64,000 nt of DNA, from contig NZ_BMHO01000001.1 in NCBI RefSeq assembly GCF_014640975.1, forward strand, positions 444,166-508,165, read 5' to 3'. This DNA is from Microbacterium faecale (GTDB lineage: Bacteria; Actinomycetota; Actinomycetes; Actinomycetales; Microbacteriaceae). Below, piece by piece: positions 18,352-26,320 of the stretch (within the stretch, counting starts at the first letter, position 1; each line of letters opens with the position of its first letter). The notes beneath the pieces are model-generated. The model had not been told where the DNA came from. It ran no database searches and saw only the letters and a program-made list of their open reading frames with translations. Both the position numbers and the translations under genes were made by a program.

Positions 18352-18357
18352 TAGGCT
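18352..18357 (+). promoter_or_regulatory. -10 element TAGGCT, leaderless start of nucS
   Basis: TAGGCT lies exactly 6 nt upstream of the GTG start at 18364, with no Shine-Dalgarno sequence between. This geometry puts the transcription start at the start codon. Confidence 0.5.
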
Positions 18358-18363
18358 CGTACG

Positions 18364-19059
18364 GTGCGCCTCGTCATCGCCCGCTGTTCCGTCGATTACA
18401 CGGGACGCCTCAACGCCCATCTCCCGCTCGCCACTCGCGTGCTCATGCACAAGGGTGACGGCAGCCTGCTGATCCACTCGGATGGCGGCAGCTACAAGCC
18501 GCTGAACTGGATGAGCCCGCCGTGCCGCCTCGATCAGCTCCCGATCGACGAGGAACTCGAATCGGCGGGCGTCGTCGAGGCGTGGAAGGTCACGCACCAG
18601 AAGTCGGGCGACGCGCTCACGGTGCGGCTCCACGAGATCATCCACGACACGACGCACGACCTCGGCGTGGATCCCGGCCTCATCAAGGACGGTGTCGAGA
18701 GCGACCTGCAACGCCTGCTCGCCGAACAGGTGGACCTCATCAGCGAGGGCGCCACGCTCGTTCGCCGCGAACATCCGACCGCTATCGGCCCGGTCGACCT
18801 CCTCATCCGCGACGCCGATGGTCAGGCGATCGCCGTCGAGGTGAAGCGCCGCGGCGAGATCGACGGCGTCGAGCAGCTGACGCGCTACCTGGATCTCCTG
18901 GGACGGGATCCGCTGCTCACGGGCATCCGCGGCGTGTTCGCGGCCCAGGAGATCAAGCCGCAGGCGCGCACCCTCGCGACGGACCGTGGCATCGAGTGCG
19001 TCACCCTCGACTACGAGGCGATGAAGGGCATCAATTCGGGGATCCCCACCCTGTTCTGA
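18364..19059 (+). CDS. nucS: Endonuclease NucS (actinobacterial mismatch repair)
   Basis: The 231-residue NucS/EndoMS cuts both strands around mismatches and replaces MutS/MutL in most actinobacteria. An N-terminal dimerisation and DNA-binding domain ([21 protein letters not shown]) is followed by a C-terminal RecB-like nuclease domain. The catalytic Asp and Glu/Lys lie in [23 protein letters not shown], and QLTRYLDLL follows. The sequence ends in the family-like GIPTLF. The GTG start has a TAGGCT box 6 nt upstream. It is divergent from the mrp operon, and the HAD gene follows 40 bp later under its own promoter. Confidence 0.96.
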   Translation: MRLVIARCSVDYTGRLNAHLPLATRVLMHKGDGSLLIHSDGGSYKPLNWMSPPCRLDQLPIDEELESAGVVEAWKVTHQKSGDALTVRLHEIIHDTTHDLGVDPGLIKDGVESDLQRLLAEQVDLISEGATLVRREHPTAIGPVDLLIRDADGQAIAVEVKRRGEIDGVEQLTRYLDLLGRDPLLTGIRGVFAAQEIKPQARTLATDRGIECVTLDYEAMKGINSGIPTLF

Positions 19060-19087
19060 CGAGACGGGGAGCCCCGCGGCGTCCCAG

Positions 19088-19093
19088 TAGGCT
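19088..19093 (+). promoter_or_regulatory. -10 element TAGGCT, leaderless start of the HAD gene
   Basis: The hexamer is identical to that before nucS and stands 6 nt upstream of the ATG at 19100. The spacer is G-rich, so weak ribosome binding cannot be excluded. Confidence 0.45.
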
Positions 19094-19099
19094 GGGGGC

Positions 19100-19768
19100 A
19101 TGGGGAGTTCGCGCTGGTCTTGTGTGCTGTGGGATGTCGACGGAACCATCGCAGACGCGTCTCGCGGCATTCTGCCCCGTATTGCGCAGGTGCTCGACGA
19201 GGGCGGCCACCCGCCGATACCGTCGGATCAGGTCGAGCGCTGGATCGGTCCGCCGATGCTCGATTCGTTCCAGGATCTGGCCGGTCTCTCGCTCGATGAC
19301 GCGAAGCGTTCCGTCCGCCGCTATCGCGAGCTCGCGGGCCAGCAGGGGTATGCGGCGTCGGTGCGGCTGTACGACGGCGTCGTCGACGTGATCCGCGATG
19401 TGCACGCCGCGGGGGTCCCGCAGACCACGGCGAGCACGAAGCCGGAGAATCAGGTCGAGACGATCTTCTCCCACTTCGGCGTCACCGACCTGTTCGAGGC
19501 GGTTCACGGCGCGATTCCGGACCCGGAGACGCTCGACACCAAGGCGAACGTGCTCGGCCGGGCCCTCGCCGACATGCGCGCGCGCGGCATCGACGTCAGC
19601 AGCCCCGTGCTCATCGGCGATCGGCACCACGATGTCGAGGGTGCCGCCGAGCACGGCGTGCCGGTCATCTTCGCGCGCTGGGGCTTCGGCTCGCGCGAGG
19701 AGGAAGAGGGGGCGATCGCTGCTGCCGACACGCCCGCCGACCTGCGCGCCCTGATCCTCACCGACTGA
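19100..19768 (+). CDS. HAD family hydrolase, phosphoglycolate phosphatase-like
   Basis: This 222-residue haloacid dehalogenase-type phosphatase has motif I DVDGTIADAS (residues 12-21, nucleophile Asp 12), a four-helix cap, motif II Thr in TTASTKPE, and motif III/IV in LIGDRHHDVEGAAEHG. It resembles Gph/PhnX-type enzymes that dephosphorylate phosphoglycolate or similar small metabolites; the substrate is uncertain. The next gene begins 1 nt after its stop, so the two are probably co-transcribed. Confidence 0.9.
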   Translation: MGSSRWSCVLWDVDGTIADASRGILPRIAQVLDEGGHPPIPSDQVERWIGPPMLDSFQDLAGLSLDDAKRSVRRYRELAGQQGYAASVRLYDGVVDVIRDVHAAGVPQTTASTKPENQVETIFSHFGVTDLFEAVHGAIPDPETLDTKANVLGRALADMRARGIDVSSPVLIGDRHHDVEGAAEHGVPVIFARWGFGSREEEEGAIAAADTPADLRALILTD

Positions 19769-19769
19769 C

Positions 19770-21038
19770 ATGTTCGAGCTCTCCGAGATCGACACGGCCG
19801 CCCTTCTCGACTGGGCGGCCCCCGCGCTCATCGGCGTCGGCATCGCGGCGGTCGTCATCATCGCCGTCGTGCTCATTGTGCGGCAGTCGATGCGCGGGCG
19901 GCGCGCACAGGCCAAGGCCGCCGAAGCGATCGCCGCGCTCGGTGCGCACCTCGTCGAGCTCGACGATGCGACCGAGGACCTCCAGCACGAGGTCGACATG
20001 TCGCACGCGCTCTACGACGGGCGCCCGCCGGCGTCGTTGCGGCGCGCACGGCTCACCGCGCAGCACACGCGCGATGATGCGTTCGCCGCGTACAGCGAGA
20101 TCGCGGCCGACGACGTTCACCCGCGCATCCGTCGCCGGGAGTCGCGTCGCCTCATCACCGGAATCGACGAGGCCATCGCGATCATCCGACGCGCCCGCGA
20201 CGACAACGAGACCTGGATCGCCGAGCATGCCCCGGCCTCCGAGCAGGTCGCCGCCATGCGACGCCGGTTCGACGACGTCGTCACGCAGGTGGGGGATCCG
20301 ACCGCGCTGCGCACGGAGCTCGCACGCATCGCCGACGAGAGCGAATGGGAGGACGCGGCGCACGCCGATGACGAGGTCCGGACGGCGATCGACGAAGCCC
20401 GCGCGCTCCTTGCCGAGGCGGAGCAACAGGCGTCCGATCCGGCGGCGAAGCCGCGCGCGTCACTTCGCGCGTGCGCCCACGCCCTAACCCGCGCCGAGCA
20501 GGCATCGCGCCTGCTCGAGGAGACCCACCGTCTCGTGCGTCACGCGCATGCCGCGGTCGATGACGAGCGGATGGCGGCCGAGTCGGCGATCCGCGCGGCG
20601 ATCGGAACGCAGAAGACGCTCGACGCCGAACGGGCACCGCGGCTGGCCGAGGCGATCCGCGTCGCGGGCGTCGCGCTCGAGCAGGCCACGCGGATCGCCG
20701 AACGGCGGCCGGTGACGGCGAACGAACGCATCGCCCGCCTGCGCGACCGGCTAGACGAGGCCCTCGCGGAGATGCGCACGCAGCAGCAGCGACTGCGCGG
20801 CGCCCGCAGCGCGCTCCCCGGATCCCTCAACGCGGCGCGCAGCGCACTCGCTCGCGCGGAAGCGGTCGTTCTCGACGCGGAGGTCGATGCGCGGGTGCGT
20901 CTCGACAGCGCGCGGCGCGAACTCGCGTTCGCGCGCCAGTCGCACGATCCGATCGAGGCACTCGATGCGTCACGGCGCGCCCGTCGTGACGCGGAGGAGG
21001 CCGCAGTCCTCGCGCGTTTCCGCAAGCGGCGCCACTGA
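19770..21038 (+). CDS. Membrane-anchored coiled-coil protein of unknown function
   Basis: I do not recognise a named family. The 422-residue protein has one N-terminal transmembrane helix (about residues 16-38, ALIGVGIAAVVIIAVVLIV). The rest is cytosolic and almost entirely helical, rich in Ala, Arg, Glu and Asp, and consistent with long coiled coils. Several short repeats resemble each other (for example ARALLAEAEQQA, AIRAAIGTQKTLDAERAPRLAEA, NAARSALARAEAV). The layout recalls membrane-tethered EzrA- or SMC-like spacer proteins, but that is only shape similarity. It is coupled to the HAD gene by a 1-nt gap, and a strong hairpin follows its stop. Confidence 0.75.
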   Translation: MFELSEIDTAALLDWAAPALIGVGIAAVVIIAVVLIVRQSMRGRRAQAKAAEAIAALGAHLVELDDATEDLQHEVDMSHALYDGRPPASLRRARLTAQHTRDDAFAAYSEIAADDVHPRIRRRESRRLITGIDEAIAIIRRARDDNETWIAEHAPASEQVAAMRRRFDDVVTQVGDPTALRTELARIADESEWEDAAHADDEVRTAIDEARALLAEAEQQASDPAAKPRASLRACAHALTRAEQASRLLEETHRLVRHAHAAVDDERMAAESAIRAAIGTQKTLDAERAPRLAEAIRVAGVALEQATRIAERRPVTANERIARLRDRLDEALAEMRTQQQRLRGARSALPGSLNAARSALARAEAVVLDAEVDARVRLDSARRELAFARQSHDPIEALDASRRARRDAEEAAVLARFRKRRH

Positions 21039-21052
21039 TCGCGGCCCCGTCG

Positions 21053-21110
21053 TTCGTGTGACACCCCGGGCCCTTCGTGACCGCGGGAAGGGTCCCGGGC
21101 GTCACACGAA
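21053..21110. terminator. Long GC-rich hairpin downstream of the coiled-coil gene
   Basis: Outer arms TTCGTGTGAC (21053-21062) and GTCACACGAA (21101-21110) pair perfectly. Inner arms around CCGGGCCCTTC and GAAGGGTCCCGG continue the stem with few mismatches. There is no T tract, so it is a non-canonical terminator or a palindromic repeat element. Confidence 0.5.
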
Positions 21111-21139
21111 AGCCATGGAGATGACCTCAGACGCGGAAA

Positions 21140-21170
21140 CGCCCCGCATCTCGTGATGAGATGCGGGGCG
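21140..21170 (-). terminator. Rho-independent-type hairpin after the cold-shock gene
   Basis: Perfect 13-nt arms CGCCCCGCATCTC (21140-21152) and GAGATGCGGGGCG (21158-21170) enclose a 5-nt loop, 14 nt beyond the csp stop on the minus strand. A short TTTCC follows the stem on that strand. Confidence 0.75.
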
Positions 21171-21184
21171 CGGTTCGGCTCAGA

Positions 21185-21391
21185 TCAGAGCGGAACGATG
21201 TTGTCAGCCTGCAGGCCCTTCGGGCCCTGGGTGACTTCGAACTCCACGCGCTGGTTCTCTTCCAGCGTGCGGTAGCCATTCGACTGGATCGCACTGAAGT
21301 GCGCGAAGACGTCCTGGCCGCCCTCGTCAGGGGAGATGAAGCCGAAGCCCTTCTCCGAGTTGAACCACTTGACGGTGCCCTGGGTGCTCAT
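21185..21391 (-). CDS. Cold-shock protein, CspA family
   Basis: The 68-residue OB-fold RNA chaperone has RNP1 motif KGFGFI (in [14 protein letters not shown]) and RNP2 motif VFAHFSAI. It starts [11 protein letters not shown] and ends LQADNIVPL, typical of actinobacterial CspA. It binds single-stranded nucleic acid and melts mRNA secondary structure. ATG 21391 is the only start giving the canonical N-terminus. It is monocistronic, with a promoter-like pair about 55-80 nt upstream and a strong terminator downstream. Confidence 0.96.
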   Translation of the reverse strand: MSTQGTVKWFNSEKGFGFISPDEGGQDVFAHFSAIQSNGYRTLEENQRVEFEVTQGPKGLQADNIVPL

Positions 21392-21444
21392 GTATTGCCG
21401 TTCTATCGGGGCGAACGTCGGCGCAATTTCACGCCGACGGTCAC

Positions 21445-21472
21445 AACTTAGCCCACCAACATGTCTGCGCAA
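21445..21472 (-). promoter_or_regulatory. Candidate promoter of the cold-shock gene
   Basis: On the minus strand TTGCGC (21467-21472) and TAAGTT (21445-21450) are separated by 16 nt. This predicts a 5' untranslated region of roughly 50 nt, in keeping with csp genes that are often controlled through their leader. Confidence 0.4.
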
Positions 21473-21510
21473 CAGGGTTAGGCCAAAATTGTCACCTTAA
21501 CGAGAAACAG

Positions 21511-21539
21511 CCCTCACCGTTGGGGGGAAACAGTGAGGG
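21511..21539 (-). terminator. Hairpin, probable terminator of the quinone reductase gene
   Basis: CCCTCAC and GTGAGGG (outer arms of an 11-nt stem with one mismatch) flank a G-rich loop. On the minus strand it is followed by a T-rich TGTTTCTCGTT. It lies between the quinone reductase and csp genes, both on the minus strand. Confidence 0.45.
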
Positions 21540-21661
21540 CCGGACGACCGAGAGAGGACGTCTCTAAAGAGGGTACAGCCCATGGCTAGCGGGTGGCTTC
21601 GCTCTCAGCGAGACCGTGGGTGAAATGAGACTTTCTGGGGTGAAAGGTGCCGACGTCGACC

Positions 21662-22465
21662 TCACGCCACGTCCGCGCGATGGATCCCCAGATCCGTGCG
21701 CCCCGGTGCGAGGTCATGCCGCAGCGCACGGGTTCCGCGATACTCGCCATCCCGCAGTCGACGGAAAGGGCGCGTGGGCTCGGCGTCCACGTGTCGCAGG
21801 CGCTCTCGCAGCCGCTCGGCTTCCCGGTCCACCCCCGCGCCGTCGATATCGTCTGCGTCAAAGATGACGTGCAGGTCGACCGCCTCGATCCCGATGTACC
21901 AGAGCACCCCGTGGGTCAACGGGAACAGCAACGAGTCGAGGTCGCCGCTGATGCCGCGCGGCCCCAACGTGCGCGCGTCCTCGCCCGCCGTCACGACGAC
22001 GAGCGCGCGACGCCCCGCGAACCTCCCGTCGCCGTAGCGGACCGGGATGCCCGACTCCGGATCGACGTCGCCGAAGGCGAAGCCACCGGTGATGACCCGG
22101 TCGAACCACCCCTTCAGGATCGCGGGAGGCCCGTACCACCACAGCGGGAACTGGAGCACGAGGAGGTCGGCTGCGGCGAGCTTGTCCTGCTCCGCTCGGA
22201 TGTCACTCGGCAGCTCGCCGGCTTCGTAGGCGCCCGCCAACAGGTCGCCCATATTTCCCGGGTCACCGGCGAGCGATCCGAGGTCGTCCTCCCGCAGCAC
22301 GGGGTCGAAGCGCTGCTCGTAGAGGTCGCTGCTCGTGACGTCATAGTGCGGCGCGAGCGCGGTTGTGCCGACGTCGAAGAGCCGCCCGTTCAGGGATCCA
22401 CGCCTCGGGTGCGCGTGCACCCACAGGGCGGTTCTCCGCCGGTCGTCGCTGGTTTCGCCCATCAT
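21662..22465 (-). CDS. NAD(P)H dehydrogenase (quinone)-like flavodoxin-fold protein
   Basis: This 267-residue flavodoxin_2 family protein begins with RTALWVHAHPRRGSLNGRLF (the FMN-phosphate loop region). It contains LVLQFPLWWYGPPAILKGWFDRVITGGFAFG, the hallmark of NQO1/MdaB/YwrO-type two-electron quinone reductases, which use NAD(P)H and FMN or FAD. A C-terminal extension of about 40 residues follows the core. It is downstream of a TTAC-N5-GTAA dyad similar to one near a TetR gene 2.3 kb away, so it may be under TetR control. A detoxification role is inferred from the family. Confidence 0.88.
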   Translation of the reverse strand: MMGETSDDRRRTALWVHAHPRRGSLNGRLFDVGTTALAPHYDVTSSDLYEQRFDPVLREDDLGSLAGDPGNMGDLLAGAYEAGELPSDIRAEQDKLAAADLLVLQFPLWWYGPPAILKGWFDRVITGGFAFGDVDPESGIPVRYGDGRFAGRRALVVVTAGEDARTLGPRGISGDLDSLLFPLTHGVLWYIGIEAVDLHVIFDADDIDGAGVDREAERLRERLRHVDAEPTRPFRRLRDGEYRGTRALRHDLAPGRTDLGIHRADVA

Positions 22466-22511
22466 TCCGCTCCCCGCTTCGCATCGATCCCCGATAAGTG
22501 ACGCTCAGTAA

Positions 22512-22526
22512 CTTACTATACGTAAC
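22512..22526. promoter_or_regulatory. Candidate operator (GTTAC-N5-GTAAG dyad) upstream of the quinone reductase
   Basis: On the minus strand this reads GTTACGTATAGTAAG, a near-palindrome with TATAG in the centre. A further GTAAC half-site lies at 22508-22512. It resembles GTTACCATCCGTCAC upstream of the TetR gene at 24210-24818. Confidence 0.4.
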
Positions 22527-22547
22527 TACGAGGCGGGGTGCGGCCGC

Positions 22548-23231
22548 TCACCAGGCGATGGGACCGAACTCGTCGCGCAGCGTGCCAGACCGGACTGCGC
22601 CGCCGAGGTCGATGATGCGCGTGATCGCGTTCGCGGTTTCGGCGGGCGGGCGTCCGATCCCGAGGCCCGCCGTCAGATCGGTTGCGGTGGTCCCCGGCTC
22701 GACGGCGACGAAACGGATCTCGGGATGCGCCTTCGCGTACTGCAGCGTGAGCATCGTCGCCGCCGCCTTCGACGCCGAGTAGAGCGGCGCCGCCAGGGCG
22801 TACTCGGGCCGATCAGGGTGAGTCACGGCCCAGAACGATCCCGCACTGCTGGAAATTGTGACCACCGCCGGATCCGCTGACGCACGCAGCAGCGGAAGCG
22901 TCGCCTCGGTCACGCGCACGAGACCAGCGGCGTTCGTGTCGAACGCTCTCAGCGCCGCGCTCCCCGTCAGTTCGAGTTCGAGAACGCCGGCGTTGTGGAT
23001 CACGAGATCCAGCCGCCCCTCGGCCTCGGCTACCACTGTCGCCGCCGCCGCGACGGACGCGTCGTCGGTGACGTCGAGCTGCACGAAGCGGGCTCCGATC
23101 GATTCCGCCGCGGCCGTGCCGCGCTCGACGTCGCGGGCACCCAGGAACACGCGATGGCCCGCGTCGACGAGGCGCTTCGCTGTCTCGTAGCCGATGCCCT
23201 TGTTCGCCCCGGTGATGAGCGTGATGGTCAT
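22548..23231 (-). CDS. Short-chain dehydrogenase/reductase (SDR)
   Basis: The 227-residue classical SDR has the nucleotide motif TGANKGIG (residues 7-14), NNAG-equivalent HNAG, catalytic Ser in ISSSAG, and the YSASK active site. It resembles small NADPH-dependent carbonyl reductases (csgA-like). The substrate is unknown. AAAGGA precedes its ATG. It is divergent from the XRE regulator gene with a 47-bp gap, a common layout in which the regulator controls the dehydrogenase. Confidence 0.9.
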   Translation of the reverse strand: MTITLITGANKGIGYETAKRLVDAGHRVFLGARDVERGTAAAESIGARFVQLDVTDDASVAAAATVVAEAEGRLDLVIHNAGVLELELTGSAALRAFDTNAAGLVRVTEATLPLLRASADPAVVTISSSAGSFWAVTHPDRPEYALAAPLYSASKAAATMLTLQYAKAHPEIRFVAVEPGTTATDLTAGLGIGRPPAETANAITRIIDLGGAVRSGTLRDEFGPIAW

Positions 23232-23278
23232 AATCGTCCTTTCGAAATGAATGGTCGGGAGGGGGTGTTGTTGACGGT

Positions 23279-24208
23279 ATGGGCGACACGACGTGGCAGA
23301 CAGAACCCCGATCAGCCGGGGGATCCGCAGGGCCCCCTTCGCGCGACCGTCGCGCCGTCACGGCGTCGACCGTGGCCCGCGAGCGCCGCAACGCGCTCGG
23401 CTCCTACCTGCAGGCGCGGCGCGCGCAGATCACGCCCCAGTCCGCGGGAATCCCTCCCACGGGGCATCGCCGCGTGCCCGGCCTGCGGCGCGAGGAGGTG
23501 GCGCTGCTCGCGGGCATCAGCGTCGACTACTACCTGCGCCTCGAGCGCGGCAGGGACCGCAACCCGTCGCCGCAGGTGCTCGAGGCGCTCGCGCGCGTCC
23601 TCCAGCTCGATGACGAGCACCGCGCGCACGTGGCCTCACTCGCTCAGGGCTCGCCACGCGGGTCCGACCGCGTCCACGAGACGCCATCACCCGCCGCCGG
23701 ACTTATCACCCTCGTCGACACGATGTCGCAACCGGCCTTCCTTGAGGACGGCGCCTCCGACATCGTGGCGTCCAACGCGGCGGCCCGTGCCCTCTCGCCC
23801 CGTCTCGCCCCCGGCGGCAACCAGCTGCGCGACGTCTTCCTGGATCCCGAGGAGCACGCGCTTTTCCCCGATTGGCACGACGTCACCGTCTGTCTCGTGA
23901 CGGGTCTACGCCGGGCGGCACCGCACGCCCTCGAGGATCAGCGCCTCGGTGCGCTGGTCGCCGAACTTCTGCAGCACAGCGCGCGGTTCCGCGAGCTCTG
24001 GGCACGCCATGACGTGCGCGGTCAGCACGGGGCGCCCGTGCGCGTCGACCACCCGATGGCCGGCCTCATGACGCTGCACCGTGAGCGACTCGCGATCACG
24101 GGCAGCGAGGGGCTGACGCTCGTCATCCTTCACGCCGAGCCGGGGTCGCCGGACGCCGACCGACTCTCGTTGCTCGGACGCGAGCCCGCGGCGGTCGCTT
24201 CGAGGTGA
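23279..24208 (+). CDS. XRE family transcriptional regulator with MmyB-like ligand domain
   Basis: This 309-residue regulator has a basic N-terminal extension and then an XRE helix-turn-helix (about residues 60-110, RREEVALLAGISVDYYLRLERGRDRNPS). A C-terminal MmyB-type domain (about 130-290) contains LASNAAARAL-like and DPEEHALFPDW segments. Members typically sit beside and control SDR genes, as here (divergent, 47 bp). No good ribosome site precedes the ATG; GGGAGGGGG is 13 nt away, so the start is uncertain. It ends 1 nt before the convergent TetR gene. Confidence 0.9.
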   Translation: MGDTTWQTEPRSAGGSAGPPSRDRRAVTASTVARERRNALGSYLQARRAQITPQSAGIPPTGHRRVPGLRREEVALLAGISVDYYLRLERGRDRNPSPQVLEALARVLQLDDEHRAHVASLAQGSPRGSDRVHETPSPAAGLITLVDTMSQPAFLEDGASDIVASNAAARALSPRLAPGGNQLRDVFLDPEEHALFPDWHDVTVCLVTGLRRAAPHALEDQRLGALVAELLQHSARFRELWARHDVRGQHGAPVRVDHPMAGLMTLHRERLAITGSEGLTLVILHAEPGSPDADRLSLLGREPAAVASR

Positions 24209-24209
24209 C

Positions 24210-24818
24210 CTACCCTGCGGCGGTCGAATCAGCCGGAGCCGCCGCGACCGCGATGATGACGCGTTCGAGCGTCACCCGCGCGGCGGCCTCGGGGATCCGA
24301 TCGGTCAGCGCCGCCCGAGCGAGGGCCTCGCCGGCGCCGACGATGGCCTGGAGTGCGGCGGTGTCCACGGATCCGACGTGCGACTCGAGCGCCACGCGAC
24401 ACATCGCGAGGTACGCGCGCTCGGCTTCGAGGCGCACCCCCGAAAGTTCGTCCGACTCCGTGAGCGCCGCGACGACGTCGGCGAGCTCGCGCCCCTCGGC
24501 GAGAGAGCAGACAATGTAGGCGTCGGCGATGAGGTGCGCGACCTTCTCGAGGCTCTGATCGGCCTGCTCGAGCGCGACGGCGAGCGTTTCGCGCTGCCGC
24601 TCCTCGAACTCACGATAGAGCTCCGCGAAGACGCCCGACCTGTCGCCGAAGTGGCCGTAGACGAGCGGCTTGGTGACGCCGGCGCGGTCAGCGAGCCGCG
24701 CGAGGGTGAACTCGCCCGTGCCGGCGTCGCGGATCAGGTCGCGCGCGGAGTCGAGCAGCTGCGCGCGGCGCTCCGCCTTCGACAGTCGGCGCCGCGTGGC
24801 GCCGGACCCCTCCGCCAT
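24210..24818 (-). CDS. TetR/AcrR family transcriptional regulator
   Basis: The 202-residue protein has an N-terminal HTH (about residues 15-60: RAQLLDSARDLIRDAGTGEFTLARLADRAGVTKPLVYGHFGDR) and a helical ligand domain. I prefer ATG 24818, preceded by a G-rich ribosome site, over the GTG at 24866, which lies inside a dyad that looks like the protein's own operator. The similar dyad upstream of the quinone reductase gene suggests that gene as a target. The inducer is unknown. Confidence 0.9.
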   Translation of the reverse strand: MAEGSGATRRRLSKAERRAQLLDSARDLIRDAGTGEFTLARLADRAGVTKPLVYGHFGDRSGVFAELYREFEERQRETLAVALEQADQSLEKVAHLIADAYIVCSLAEGRELADVVAALTESDELSGVRLEAERAYLAMCRVALESHVGSVDTAALQAIVGAGEALARAALTDRIPEAAARVTLERVIIAVAAAPADSTAAG

Positions 24819-24851
24819 CTTGACCCCCTGAGACGCTGCCCGAATCGCTAA

Positions 24852-24866
24852 GTTACCATCCGTCAC
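24852..24866. promoter_or_regulatory. Candidate TetR autoregulatory operator
   Basis: GTTACCATCCGTCAC is an imperfect dyad (GTTAC/GTCAC, 5-nt spacer) located 33 nt upstream of the chosen TetR start. It shares GTTAC-N5 geometry with the dyad at 22512-22526. Confidence 0.4.
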
Positions 24867-24950
24867 CGGTCCGACGGCGCGCGAGCGACGCTCGCCGAAT
24901 TCGTCGGCCGATCCGGGATCTCGAAAGAGCGATGTGCCCTGCCACGTCGG

Positions 24951-25499
24951 TTACGGCAGCGCGGTCAGTGCCGCCTCCGCAATCGCCGAGACCTCGGCGG
25001 TCGACCCGCCGTCACGCGCGCGCGCCGCCATCCCGCTGTGGACGGCCATGATGAAACCGGCGAGCTGCTCGGGATCGCGTTCCGCCGGAACGTCGCCGTC
25101 GACGACCCCCTGTGCCGCACGGTCAGCGAGGCGCCCTCGGAGGACCGCTCGCCGATCGGCGAGCCGCGGTTCGAGGGCGAGGAAGCACCCTGGCGGACTG
25201 CCGTCACTGGTGTGGGATTCGGCGCTGAGGCGGAGCATTTCGGCGACGCTCTCGCGAAAGGTCGGGAGCGCGAGCACCACGTCGAACTGGCGATCGATCA
25301 TCTCGACGTAGCGATCTGCCGCCGCCTGAAAGAGACGATCTTTGTCCCCGAACGCCGCGTAGAGGCTCGGCGCCGCGATCCCGATCGCGCCGGTGAGCCG
25401 AGCGACGGTCGTCGACTCGTAGCCGTCCCTCCAGAACTGCTCCATCGCGACGAGGATCGCCGCCTCACGGTCGAAGGACCGCGGTCTCCCGGGGGTCAT
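24951..25499 (-). CDS. TetR/AcrR family transcriptional regulator
   Basis: This 182-residue protein begins GRPRSFDREAAILVAMEQFWRDGYESTTVARLTGAIGIAAPSLYAAFGDKDRLF, the classical TetR HTH. It has a C-terminal domain like that of the TetR_C_16/AefR group (PPGCFLALEP). It is divergent from an SDR gene, and the 79-bp gap contains two similar 18-nt dyads. Self-regulation together with the SDR is therefore likely. A TAGAAT box is 6 nt before the ATG, but the spacer GGGGGG could also serve as a ribosome site. Confidence 0.9.
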   Translation of the reverse strand: MTPGRPRSFDREAAILVAMEQFWRDGYESTTVARLTGAIGIAAPSLYAAFGDKDRLFQAAADRYVEMIDRQFDVVLALPTFRESVAEMLRLSAESHTSDGSPPGCFLALEPRLADRRAVLRGRLADRAAQGVVDGDVPAERDPEQLAGFIMAVHSGMAARARDGGSTAEVSAIAEAALTALP

Positions 25500-25508
25500 C
25501 CCCCCATT

Positions 25509-25526
25509 CTATATCGTTCGCTACAG
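25509..25526. promoter_or_regulatory. Candidate TetR operator 1
   Basis: CTATATCGTTCGCTACAG is an 18-nt dyad with consensus CTnTAnCG-CGnTAnAG, overlapping the -10 region of the TetR gene. A related site lies 42 bp downstream. Confidence 0.5.
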
Positions 25527-25550
25527 ATGTGCTAGCGTGGCGCCGTAAAT

Positions 25551-25568
25551 CTTTATCGATCACTACAG
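25551..25568. promoter_or_regulatory. Candidate TetR operator 2
   Basis: CTTTATCGATCACTACAG matches operator 1 at 14 of 18 positions. The centres are 42 bp apart, about four helical turns, and it lies just before the SDR start. Confidence 0.5.
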
Positions 25569-25578
25569 AAAGCCCGCC

Positions 25579-26274
25579 ATGCAGATCACCGACAGCATCG
25601 CCCTCGTCACCGGAGCCAACCGCGGAATCGGCGCGGAGTTCGTTCGTCAGCTCGCCGAACGCGGCGCCCGCAAGGTCTATGCGACCGCCCGAAGCGCCCA
25701 GTCGATCACGGCCACTGGAGTCGAGGTGATCGAACTGGACATCACCGACGAAGAGGCGATCGCCCAGGCGGCCGCCGCCGCGAGCGACGTGACCCTCCTC
25801 ATCAACAACGCCGGCGTGGCCTCGGGCGCCGACCTCTTGACGGGCGCGATGAGCGCGATCCGGCGCGATATGGAGACCAACCTGTTCGGCACTCTCGCCC
25901 TCTCGCGCGCCTTCGCGCCGGTCCTCAGACGCAACGGCGGCGGTGCGATCCTCAACGTGCTGTCCGCCGCGTCCTGGTACACCGCGGTCGGCGCCGGCGC
26001 GTACGCCATGAGCAAGGCGGCCGCGTGGAGCCTGACCGATGCGACGCGACACGAACTCGCCGCACAGGGCACACAGGTCGTCGGCCTGCACATGGCGATG
26101 GTCGACACCGAGATGACTGCCAGCATGGACGTTCCGAAGATCTCGCGTCACGACGCCGTCGCGGCGGCCCTCGACGGCATCGAGGCCGGCGCCGACGAGG
26201 TGATCGCCGACGACGTCACCCGGGCGGTCAAATCAGCGCTCGACCTCGCACCGACCGCGCGTTACGCGGCCTGA
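25579..26274 (+). CDS. Short-chain dehydrogenase/reductase (SDR)
   Basis: The 231-residue classical SDR has TGANRGIG (residues 12-19), NNAG, catalytic Ser in NVLSAASW, and YAMSK. The region DVTLLINNAGVASG is typical of the family. The specific substrate is unknown. It is divergent from a TetR gene, with two dyads in the shared 79-bp promoter region. Its 3' end faces the CGNR regulator gene 46 bp away. Confidence 0.9.
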   Translation: MQITDSIALVTGANRGIGAEFVRQLAERGARKVYATARSAQSITATGVEVIELDITDEEAIAQAAAAASDVTLLINNAGVASGADLLTGAMSAIRRDMETNLFGTLALSRAFAPVLRRNGGGAILNVLSAASWYTAVGAGAYAMSKAAAWSLTDATRHELAAQGTQVVGLHMAMVDTEMTASMDVPKISRHDAVAAALDGIEAGADEVIADDVTRAVKSALDLAPTARYAA

Positions 26275-26320
26275 GCGCGCCGCGCCGAGGGCGGCCGACG
26301 GCCCGGATGCCTCGGGGGCA

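Noticed and set aside
21586..21861. 91-residue minus-strand frame overlapping the end of the quinone reductase gene
   Set aside because: It overlaps the reductase in another frame, has no recognisable domain and no start signals.
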